From Himantopus leucocephalus (Eukaryota; Chordata; Aves; Charadriiformes; Recurvirostridae), in the NCBI GenBank assembly GCA_003993805.1, contig RSEF01000002.1, positions 88,958,916-89,022,915 of the forward strand: DNA of 64,000 nt, read 5' to 3'. Below are positions 35,661 through 46,900 of this stretch, piece by piece. How positions within the stretch are numbered: position 1 is the first letter of the stretch; every line of letters starts with the position of its first letter. The translations under genes were made by a program, and so were the position numbers. The notes under the pieces are model-generated. The model was not told the DNA's origin and searched no databases. It saw only the letters and a program-made list of their open reading frames with translations.

Positions 35661-36548
35661 CTGTCATACTGGATTTTTTATCTGACTAACACTGATAGTA
35701 CATTACAAACTCCTTTCCAGCAATGCTGAGGTTTCAGATCTTCTTATTCAGGTCTCTTGGTATTTTATTTTTTTTATTAAGGTAGTTGTTTTCTCCCAGG
35801 AAACACTGAATTATTGTAATTCCTTGGAACGAACAACAGAAAAATCATGAAATGCCGAATAAAACCAAAAGATTTTTTTTAGAATTCCCATTTAGGAAAA
35901 AAATACTGTTCTTTTTAAAACATCTGGCAGATTTTTTTGCTGTGGGTCTTGGTCCTTGAGCTGCGTCCTTGAGGTCACACCTTGAAGGCTATGTGCAGTT
36001 CTGCTCCCTCTCTCTCTGAAGGAACACCCTGCCTGTGTATCCACAGGGATGGGCTTTCCCCTGTGCCCTATTTCCCTCTTTACATCAGGGATGCTCCTGC
36101 CTTTCTGCCATCATCTACCTTATGCGCTGTGCAACCTTCCTACACAGACTTTTTGGCAGTTTGTGCTCTGCTTTGCTCTAAGCCAGCTCTGCTCTGAAAG
36201 TGCTGTGCTGATGTTAATATAAGCCCTTCTGACACCACAGCACTTTTTGAATCAGAGCTGCTTCTGTCCACCTTAGCAAGATTGCCCGAAAGGCTCACAG
36301 ACAGCCCAGCTGTTTGCTAGCGTGCAAGGCCCGAGTGTAAACTTCATTTAGCTATTTCAAGACCTTGTTGGAGGGGAGGAGAATTCAAAATTTTGGGGTG
36401 TGATGGTTATTCAGGTTTAGCTTTTCATCACATTAACACTGCTCTTTCCATAACTGGTCTAGATTAATTGCAATGAGGTTGGTGAGCGGCAGGGAATGTG
36501 CTCTGAACAAGGTAAAACTTCACACCTTCCTGCTTTGAAAAGGGCAGG
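35661..36548. other. Noncoding, with a GC-richer pyrimidine-rich patch
   Basis: The part at about 35930-36240 is richer in C and T than the flanks and holds a 71-codon plus-strand frame without recognisable similarity. Nothing else seen. Confidence 0.5.
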
Positions 36549-36984
36549 GTATCATAGAGACCTATAAAATCAGGACTGACACAAAGAACGGGACTGTGAA
36601 ATAATTTAATCACTGTTTCTCAAAATACAGGGACTCGAGTCAGCCAATGGAATTATTGGATTTAAAACTAAATTAAGTGTTTTTTCACACAATGTACCAT
36701 TATGTTGTGAATTCATGCCCTGTGCAACCTTGCGAGGGCTAGAAGCATAAATGGGTTTCTAAAGAGACTCTGTGAATTCATAAAGAATAGCTCAACTGGT
36801 GATTAAAAAATCCGTCTGGTCTGGACGCAGACTCAGGCGGCCCACGTCTGATTACTGGGAGGATATACATGGACCTTTTTTTAAAAGCAATCTCCAGACA
36901 TCTTCAGCTGGCCACTTTGGAGGAGAGGATCTAGGCTCAGCAGACCGGTGTCTCAGTATTGTAGTTGTCCTTGTGCTTCCTAAG
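36549..36984 (+). mobile_element. Old CR1 LINE, 3' region including 3' UTR
   Basis: Follows the ancient (turtle/crocodilian-like) CR1 3' consensus in order. ATAGAGACCTATAAAATCA at about 36552 encodes an ETYKI-like stretch, followed by CAGCCAATGGAATTATTGG near 36640, TTTTTTCACACAATG near 36681, a stretch equivalent to the conserved FKR..EFI segment near 36760-36790, GGCCACTTTGGAGGA near 36910, and a terminal GTCTCAGTATTGTAGTTGTCC near 36949. All reading frames are broken. The copy is highly diverged and lacks the catalytic palm. It may represent the same old family as the copy at 10470-11165. The right end is approximate; a CR1-end-like fragment near 37070-37100 is too short to call. Confidence 0.85.
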
Positions 36985-39900
36985 TCCCCGGCTGCTCTAG
37001 CTTCTGACAACATGGTCCCTGAAAGTATCTCTCTGTCTGCTTCTGGGAGGGACCCTGATGTACCCCACAGAGAATAAGATGTTGGGCTAGACCTGCCTGT
37101 CAGGTTTTGAGAGGTGCAATAAGAACAGAGCCTGGTTGGACACTTGGCTTTTCAGCTGAGCCTTCAGAGAGAGGCTTTGGTGAGGTGTTAAGAGAGATCA
37201 GCGATGCGGAGGATGGCATTTGACCCTCAAACGCTTGCGGTTTCATTTGCGTATTGGTGACCTGGCACGTTGATGTCCTATGCTAGACTGGGGAATTATA
37301 ATGCCACTTCTTGTGTGCTTGGAACTGTACAAAAGAATGTAGTTACTACAGACTTCACGCTTGCTATCCATGAATATAAGCAGCACATAACTGGATAAAT
37401 AAATTCACTCCGTATAATGTATATCCCAGCTGCCTTTATTCCTCTAAACATACAGCATTGACAGATGACTGTCAATATGAGGTGACTGCAATTTTAGTGT
37501 TCATGGAGTAAAACTTGGAGCAAGAAAAGGTAAGCTGTAATAACAAAGCGTATGGTTAAACTGAGAGACACATGTACTCAGAATGGTACCCTTTAAGACT
37601 TCTGGGGAGGGAAGCTCAAAGTAAACTGTGATTGCGCTTTCGTACATAAATGTAGAAATCTCATGAGAAAAAGCCATGGTACACCACCAGCTTTGTCTTA
37701 GCCCTCCCTACTTACACTAGTAGGGAATGGGTTAAAAAAAGCTAATACTGAATGACTTATCAATAGCAGTTATCATTTGTATATTCAAGGTGTGTACGTA
37801 CAAAACTAGTATGTTCAAGACATACCCCACCTTGATTTCAAAGCATGCTTAGGTGCTTTTGAAATCTTCAGTAGACACCTTCATTTGTAGATACCTTGGA
37901 AAAATGGTGTCATGACACATTTGCAAGTGAAGATTTCTTTGTGGGATGTTTTCTTTACTGTGCATTATTTCTTTAGATTGTATAATATTTTAAGCATCTA
38001 GAAATATGTTGTATACATTATGAGACATAATCAGTATTAGCCCTGTAAGCTTATTTTTATATTAATACAAAAGACTAAAAAGAGAATTTAGGCAAACCAG
38101 GGATGCTGGAGTCCATCACTGTGATCTAAAAACCTCTACTTGGTAGTAAGTCCATCCCACAAATATATCAGTTGACTAATTCTGTCTCTGAAGACGTGAC
38201 AGTTCCGCTGATGTTGGAAATCTGTGTTGGTCTTCCAGCTAGAGCTGCTTCTCTCCAGGCAGTGAGATCCCTGCCTCCCTGCCCTGGTGGGACTGGGATG
38301 ATGAGAAGAGTAGATAGATGCTGTCTATCCTAGTGTGACTTCTGAGCTTGCCAAATGTGTGGATGGCACCAGGCCTCTCACAAGCTCTATCTGGAAGGTA
38401 CAGTGGGGTGTGTATGTGTGTGTGTCAGTGTCTACCACCTACCTGAGAGCTTACTGGTAACAGGTGGTTACCAGTAAGTTACTGGTTATAGCACTTAACC
38501 AGGAAACAGCGGGCACAGGCTCTGCTCCTCTCTTCAGCTTGAGGTTACTCCCCACACCTCAGGGCTTGCCCTGGATGTCGGGCTGCCACCCATGCTCAAC
38601 GGCAGCATTTTCCTCTTCTCCTCACAAGCTGGGCCGGTGGAGGGGGAAAGAATTAAAAAATCCCTTTAACTATACCAGAAGGCACAGGGTGCCATAGGCC
38701 AGTGTTTCAGGCGGTTGGTTGGACACTGTGGCTCCTCGGACTCCAGCCGTGGTGCATGGGATTCTTTCTGGTTTCATTTCCTGTAATTTTTATGCATTTT
38801 ATTTTAAAAGAGTCATTGGATAAAGGCCTCTCAAAGTTTCTTAGACATTTGATGCAAGCATGGAAGGGAAATCTGGAAATAAGTGTAAAAAGAATTAGGG
38901 TTATTCTTTGTAATGTCCAAAAAATAATTTCTCTCATTGTCAAAATCCAAGTTTACTGCACAGAAATATGTTTACATTTGATTTTCGTTTTACTAATCAT
39001 TAACTTACCATTAAGCTGTAGAGTATGACACTTATAATAAACAGTGGAGTCATATTTATTTGATACAAAATCTACAGTCCTCATTTTGCTGCAACATGCG
39101 TCCTTGGTCAGCAGTGGATGCAGAGACCATGCTAGTTAGAGCGAATGATGGCAGAAACACATAGAAAACCTGCTGTCTCAATGTATATACTTCTAGTGAT
39201 GTCTATGGCAATAAAACAGTGGCAGGGGCCCATGAAATGTAGATACATGCACGCCTTTGTCTATGATTTCAGGAAACCTGCAGCTTATCTTTGTCCTGGC
39301 CTCAGTGTTTCCAGCTGTTGGCCACCTGGATATGAACCAAGACAACAGTGTTTGATATCGCATATACTCACATATTTGTATAAGGACACGTTAGGCATGT
39401 AGAAAGATCCATTAGATCTAGTCTTGTCTATGCCTAGTTACTTGACATATTTACTTAGCTTTTCCAGAAAAAGCGAGAGTGTGATTCAAACACACAAAAT
39501 GAAGCTTTCTAAATTTTACACTTCTGATAACATGGTCTTGGACTTCTGTTGGTTGAATAGTTCTAAATAAAAGCAGAAGGACGGTAAGCCCATAAAGAAC
39601 AGGTCTGAGACATCAAAAGACACCCTCGTGAGCAATAGAGGATACTGTTGAAGGAAAATGACATTACATTCAGAAAGATCAGGCACCTTTGAGAAAAAGA
39701 AAAACAAATACTAGGGAAGATAATGAACTAAAAATATTAGATGAAATTTAAAGGGAAAAGTGGACTAAAGGTAGCAAAGAAAACACTTATGGAATAGCCT
39801 TTTTTTTTCCCCCTTTGATTCTATTTAGGCAAATAAAAGGAGTTGAGACCAAAGCTGAGATAGGTTTCACGCTATCCTTTTTGAAAAAGGAGATGGGAAT

Positions 39901-40839
39901 GAAAATGAGGTTGAAGACCAAAGAAAATTAGGGCAGTAAAAGAAGCTAACAGAGAAGAGAACATACATAAAATGGAATAATCATAAAAGGGTTGGGGTTA
40001 TTTTTCTTTGATATTTGAGAAGAGTATTTAGGATTTTTAAATAGGCTACATACCTAGCAGTGAGAGCAGAAGTGCACCTCAGTAATTGAGCTGCTCCGTT
40101 TTTTCAAAAGGACATTAAAAGCAATCCAGTTCCTTGATTCACTACTTCAGTGCATTTTAAATCTCTACACGCAAATACATACATGGCCTACAGATGATTG
40201 CTTGTTCATAGAATGAGGACCAAAAAAATGGTTCATGGCTCAGGTTATGTTATTGGAGAGAAACGGGGAGATGGCAAACATCAGCCCTAGCTGATACAAT
40301 GGTAGTTTTCTGGGCTCTCTGCATGTTGCCTTCTCACAGAAAGTTGATGTGGAGGGACAGGATATACTTTTCAGGAGGTTTACATGAACAGAAACAGGGA
40401 AAAACTGAGCTAAGACTATTCATTGTTTAAAGGCTTCCAGTCAGTCCGTACTTGAATGAATGCTTAATTTGAAGTACACTTAGAACTAAAAGAAAAGTTA
40501 AAGAGCAGAGCAAGGAGTTACTGGAAAAGCTGGCAGAGAACAGGAGAGCAAAGAGAAAGAAGTTATCATGTGCTCCTTTAGGGAGTGGAACTGGAGAATA
40601 AATGCAAAATATAGTGCAATCCTAAATAAGTCTTCATGAAAACACACAAGAAGCTGACAAGACTCTGTTCCTTGACCTTTTATTCCTCTGAAAATGACTT
40701 TTCATTTCTTTGAAAAGTCTTAACGCTACTGAGGTGCATGGTGTGAGAATTGGAGACAGTGCTTATTAAATGAAATGAGACTCTCTGACTGGATATAAGG
40801 TGTTTTTGTGTTTTGTTTTCTTTTGTGAGGATTGTTGGA
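36985..40839. other. Noncoding, no genes seen
   Basis: About 3.9 kb. Contains a (TG)n stretch at about 38408-38426, a 12-bp perfect inverted repeat at 38450-38478 and a plus-strand purine-rich stretch from about 39550 to 40600. Frames of up to 108 codons resemble no known protein. Confidence 0.55.
38450..38478. repeat. Perfect 12-bp inverted repeat with 5-base loop
   Basis: CTTACTGGTAAC at 38450-38461 and GTTACCAGTAAG at 38467-38478 are perfect reverse complements with AGGTG between them. A further TTACTGGT follows at about 38479-38486. It would form a stable hairpin or cruciform. No flanking transposon is visible. Confidence 0.9.
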
Positions 40840-40996
40840 TACTAGAACAGGTTGCGCAGAGGGGCTGTGGAGTCTATGACCCTGGAGGTTTTCAAAACCC
40901 TGAGATACCTGATGTGAATTCGATGTTAACCTTGCTATGTGGAGGAAGCTGGACCTCCTGAGGTCCCTTCCAACCTGAATGATTCTATGAGTCTAT
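40840..40996 (+). mobile_element. Short CR1 LINE 3' tail
   Basis: Plus-strand CR1 terminus: AGAACAGGTTGCGCAGAGG at about 40844 (the NRLPREV-like coding end), GAGGTTTTCAAAACCCTGAG near 40886, GGTCCCTTCCAACCTGAATG near 40961 and terminal GATTCTATGAGTCTAT at 40981-40996. It is about 157 bp, strongly 5'-truncated, with a short internal deletion. Confidence 0.92.
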
Positions 40997-43900
40997 TTGT
41001 TACATCTTCTCTGTTCTCTTTACCAGCCAGGAGGAGAATCAGAGTTGGGGCCTTGTGGTTGTATCCACACTGAACCTTGTATATGAAACTTTAAATGCAA
41101 CCCAAAACAAACAAAAAAAAAATCAAGGGAAAAAATGGGTACATTTCTTTTCCCAGTAGTTCTGGTTATTATTGGTTCTCACGTGTAAAATAAATGCAGA
41201 ATTAAAGAGTATTTATTGTTTAGGGTTTTTTCAGCCAGATCCTAAACTCACTGCAGTCCAGAGAACCTTTTTTTTGGATAGCTCCTCTGTAAAGGCCTGT
41301 TACAACAGCCTAGCAAAATCAAAGGACACCAACCGCTAGAAACTTTAATAGCAGATTTGTGGCAGTGCTGATTACACATCTGGCTGGCAACACCGCTGCT
41401 GGGGAGAGCTGTCCCATCTGTCCAATGACTTTTTTCTTTCATGAGATACCAACAATGCTGTGCTGCAGTTCAGAACCTGGCAGGCGCAAATGCAGTTGAG
41501 AAGGCGTTAAGGGTGAAAATTGGGTAGATTAATTTGTCACTGCTATCTGATTATGTAGAGTATCATAGATATGGTGACCCTGATTTAAGAGGATTCTTTG
41601 GTGGTGCATATCCTTGGTGGCATGTCCATGGAGCGACAAGCAGATGATGATATTAAAATCTGCAAAAACCTTAGAAAGGGATTAATGGAAAATAATGTGT
41701 GTGTTCCTTGCTGTGTCATGTACAAGGATCCAGACTGGATAAGGACTCTGAGACTGTCACATGCAAAATTTCTCAGCTGGTAAAACCTGAAGCTGATTTT
41801 TCTAAAGAGCTGAGTAACACACTAAGTGATTTCCTTTTCAAAATGTGGGTTAGTGAAATCACCTACTCTCTGGCATTAGTTCTCAGTGTGTAAAAGATTC
41901 TGTTCTTTATGGCAGGTTAACATATACGAACAACTGGGCTGAGAAAGAAGGGTAAGTATAGGTCCCTAATGCTTTCATAAATTTTATTACAGATACAGCG
42001 TCTAGATGGTTTACTGATGAACACTTTATACCAGGAGTACTACTTAATTGCATAATGGGTTTTGTCGAGGACTGGTCTAGAAATGCCCCCATATTTGTCC
42101 TGGGACAGTTTTAAAATTTTTTCCTCCCTCTTTCCATCAGTTCCCTGAAAAGGTATCTCCACAGGTTGTAGCTGCTCTTTTGTCTGTTTACCTTTTCCTC
42201 ACCTTTACTTCCCTGACTAAAGCCACCACTTTGCATTTACTGTTGTTAGTGAAAGCATCGTTGTATTTTTTAGTTGAAACCTACAAGATTTCTTACCAAA
42301 AATCCTATTTTTCTTCTAGGAAATGTTTTGATGAAAAAGCATTGTTCAGCTTCAGTTTTGTCTTTCTTTAAAGCGTCCAGTATTGATTGGCTGCTGGTGC
42401 ATGTATCATGCTTGGCTCTGTAGAGGAATATCTATAGGCAAAACCTATGTTCCTTCACAATGGAAAGGTTGTCTAACACCAGTCAAATTTCAGATTAAAC
42501 TTTTGCAATTCCTTTTTGGGAATAAAATGAGAGTTTGATTATGGGTCAGAGGCAGCAAGCAAGAATGGCTCAAACAGCAGTCTTTTTATCAAGGAAGAGG
42601 ATAAGTTGTCTTCAGTCTTACTAGAACTAGAGTTATTTCTCCTTTCCTCACTAAAATGTTGCTAGTAAATCCAGGATCACTCTACCAGACATGCAAAACT
42701 ACATCCAGTGTATAGTAGATCCTTTGCCAGTGATGTTTTCTGTTTTGATAAGGTTGAGGTTACTTAGAGAGAAGAGAGTAGAGGGAATGATTGTCATAAA
42801 GGAAATCTGCAAGCAGTTCAGCATTTCTTACCATACTTTTTTTCCCTCTTCTTTTCTAGGAAATGTAGTTGCAATGAGAGATGCTGATCTAGCTTTTGAC
42901 ACAAATCTTAGTTTGCTGCTAGACTGAATGTTGTGGGTTTCTTAATATGTGGTGGGTTTTTTTTTCGCCCCCAATTATGTATGGTTTCTTTTGGCAAAAG
43001 AACACTTCAACTAGACTGAACTTTGGGATGTGTCAAAATGTAAAGCCTGGGGGGCCTTTTGCATGTTTATGATGCTTTTGCAAACATGCGCAATGCCAGC
43101 TGTGCAAAATGTCCCTTTCCGCCCGAGGCTGGGCAGGAAACTGCACCCTGCCTCCCTAGCCTGGCTAGGCTAATGCATGTTTGTGACTGCCAAGCGTGAT
43201 TACTGCAACACATTGCACTGAAAAATCAAATTGCTGGCCAAGACCTGAAGGGAGAAATGGAAGTTTCCAGAGAGGTCTCTGGGCTTACTGAAATACAAAC
43301 TAGGAATGCTACGTCCAATGTTAACAAGAGACATATCTATCCGATAGCAGCTTCCTGGCTTTTGCGTGAGCAGTCTTCCACAAATCTTAAAAAACCTACA
43401 ACCAAAGCCAGACCCTCTAGTTCTGTTAAATAGATTCCGAGATATCACAAATTAAAAGAGAATTGTTAGGTATTTTCATCCTCTGTACAACCCAGCAAGG
43501 AACTGTGGCCTTCATTGCAGTTGCTTTGTAGTTGTGTTACTCATGGTTGCCTGCGAATATTCTGCCTCCGCTGACAAGGTTGACTGGTCCTCTCCGCTCT
43601 GTAAAACTGGGCCGTGTTGTTTCTTGGTTGGTGGATTCACCAGCTGAACAGTGTAGGTGAAACCCAGAGGTGTTGATGTCTTTTTCATCCCTTGCCTTTT
43701 ACATGTAACGCAGTTTCTGCCTGGCTCGCCCTGTGCAGTCAGTCTGCTGTGGCCCCCAGCCGTTCTTGGGCAGCAGCAAGCCATGTCCTCCTGCGCAGCA
43801 CTGAGCTTTACAGCCATGCCTGGATAAGCCTGATATTTTTAGCTATCTGAAATTTTCTTTATTTGTTGTTCTGTTCGAATAACGTATATCCTGGAGTGCC

Positions 43901-46900
43901 TTGCTACTGTCAGTGAATGGATTAATTATTTTTAGGTATAGCTGTATCTGGACAGAGCATCTACTTTCTCAAAAAATGTTTGTGTGAAAGGGCATGCAAA
44001 TAATCTTTGCCGTGTGAAATGAAATGGCAAGAAAGAACACTGAGGAACAGTTAAAATCTTTTCTTGACCATTTGAAATTTTGCATGTCACCGTTTTATTT
44101 GTGACAATTGCTCTTTTTTCTTTTATGTTCTGTGAATGATTTGTATTTTTCCCTTGCTGCTGCCAAGAACTCAGTAGTTAGTGCCAGTTCCTAAACTAAT
44201 AGCCAGTTTCAACTTACTTTCAATCATATATAAAATAAACCTGAACTACTGAATATCCCTGTTTAGTTTCTCACTCTAGAAAGTCAGTTAAAAACAGCTA
44301 AACAGGGCTCATGCAGCTACTGAGGAAGCAGGTTGGGACTTTGAGACCGTAGACAGTTTAAATTGCTGCTTTTTCATATTCTAACCTCTACTTATCCACT
44401 GCTTGTCTCCTGGTCCCTCCAGAATACCTAGGGTTTTTAGCCTTTAAGCTTTCACTTTCCTTCATAATCAGCTATGGAAAGGGAGCGTGCATAGAGGTGT
44501 TTTACAGTGACATGGTATATTTGTTTGTGGTGCATGATATTATAAGTATTAAAATGTGCCATCCACTTAGTAATGTTGTGGTTTTGTAGAGTTAGTGTCT
44601 CAGGAACAACTGCTGAAAAAATTACACCGGTTGGCTGAGAACCAGGCTTGTATTGTGTAAGAATTAGGCAGTTATTTCTCCTGGAGGTTATTAATTTTGC
44701 CTATGTATATTGAGGCACTCTATTTTTTTAACCTAAGGTCAATTTCACCTGAAAAATCTTAGAAGTTGAACACAAATAGATGGGCACATACTTTAAAACA
44801 AAAATTACCTCCATGGCAATCAACTATGAAGAAGCATATGAGGTAAAAAGCAACAAAATATTTTCAGTTTGATCCCTGCCCAGCAATAGTTTTTTGTGAA
44901 AGATCATCACTTTGTCTTTCTATCTAGTGAAAATAAGTGGTAATACCTATGAAACAATTGCTATGGAAGTATGTTTCTAAAAATGTTTATTTGCCTGTGA
45001 TTACTCATTGCAGATGACTGGAAATGGGTATATTGTTTAATCAAAGGAATAGCAGTAGCTACTATAACATCTTTTGAACATTCAGTCGAAAGCCTTGTGT
45101 CATGTCTACCGTTTACATGTGCACACAACTCCAGAGACCTGAGTTATTTGGCTGACGCCTGAGGCCTTGTATCTTAGGAACTTAGGCGTAGGAAGACAGA
45201 ACAGGAACACCAAAAGACAAATTATTCAGTTTTTCTGTCTCGGGTTTGGTTGCTTATTTGGTTGTGTTGTTTTTTTCATTCTAAAAAATACTGTTTAACT
45301 CCTTTAGGTCATATTTCTTTTTAAAAAGTAATTTATGGGTTGTGAAAGTTCTAGTCATCTTGCCTTGAGATGGGCCACAAGATCTCTTATTCCCACATTC
45401 AAGCAAAGACACGTAAAATGAATATAAATTCTGAAGCTGTGTGTGAATACCAAAGCTACAGCCAGAAGTATGATGGTAATTTGCGTAAAAATGTCTGAGT
45501 GGTGAAGTTGCCAGCTCAGGTACTTCCAGCAGTGCAAGCTTCAAACTCTCCGAACCTGGGTAAATACTTAAGGCTAAACTTCACCCATGCCTTGGTGCTA
45601 TGGCTGCAGTGCTAACAACATCCAATGCAGACAGTGCAAAGCTAGTTTTCCAGTTTCTGCATTAGGTGCAGTCATATCTTTTATTACTGCGTGGACATAC
45701 TCTAAGGTGTTGCATCCTACATGTAGTCTGTACAAGCTAAAACAGAGAACATCAAACTAAGTATTCATTATATCTGTTGGTTTGGTTTTGCTTTTACTTG
45801 TGTTTTAGACATTTAATTCCATATAAAATAAGCTCCTGTGGCAGGTTGTCTCTGTTTTACAAGGTTAAAGTAAAAAATAATCGTCATGAGATAATTGAAG
45901 TGAGATCCCTGTATAAACCTTTGAACGTGGAAAAAAAAAAAAAGATGTGTTTATTAAAAGACTGGATACACTTATTTCTCTAAAATCTGTGGTGTCTTGT
46001 GTATCATCCTGCTCTTCTCTTCCTGTCAGTGCTGAATGTCCAGATCATCATCCTGGGAAAGGATGTAATATTTCTGTAACATACTTTTTTCTTCTACCTT
46101 TGATGACTTAGTTCTTTGCTCAATATTATTAAAACAAAAATCTAGGGAAGATTGAGATGATTCAGTCAAAGTACTTTCCTGCTGAACTTTACTTGCTGGA
46201 GATGACTATTTTATACCGGGTTCTTTGAAACGCATATTTTTCAAATGTCACTGATAAAATGACCTATTTCTGTTCTGCAAAAACCTTTATTGTCTTTAGA
46301 CTTGTTTATTAGTTTATCTTTTCTCTTTGACCTTCAGTATATAGATTGCTGGGAATGCAGAGTAAAAGGAAAGACCTCTTCTATCACTATCCACTCTGCA
46401 TCTTTCTTCAAGGGAGGAAAAAAGGTTGTTCTCAATTGTTATGCTTATATTTTTGTTAACTCTGATAAAGTCTGATATGCAGGCTGTGCTCATTCATGCT
46501 CTGCAAAAGAAGCAAGTTTTCTTGATTGATCCCTTTATCTGACTGTAAGGGACAAAAGAAAGTATTTCAGTTTGCAGCTACCTAACCATTGCAATTTAGA
46601 TTTGGAGTGCACGTTACATTTTAGATATATATTATTCAGCATGTCACCTTGAAATAATTCTGCAGATGCAGTGTTATCAAACACTCTATTTTAAAAGATT
46701 TGCATGGTTCTGATGTCAGTTTTTCTCCACGTTTCACATATTCCCAGTCCATGCCCTTTCTGTGATGTTCGTTCCTATGCCCTCTTTCATGTTCATTCTC
46801 TAGCTCCATGCAGATAGAGTTAACTATATTCTGTTAACTTTGCATGGTGATTCAGGGGAATCCTGTAATAATGAAATGCTCTAGATACACTAAAGGTACC

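Noticed and set aside
37060..37110. GATGTTGGGCTAGACCTGCC resembling a CR1 3' terminus
   Set aside because: The better CR1 end at about 36984 already accounts for the adjacent element, and this segment is too short to be separate.
43512..43817. 101-codon minus-strand frame with a plausible non-repetitive sequence
   Set aside because: No recognisable domain, no splice or promoter context; the length is within chance expectation for locally GC-richer DNA.
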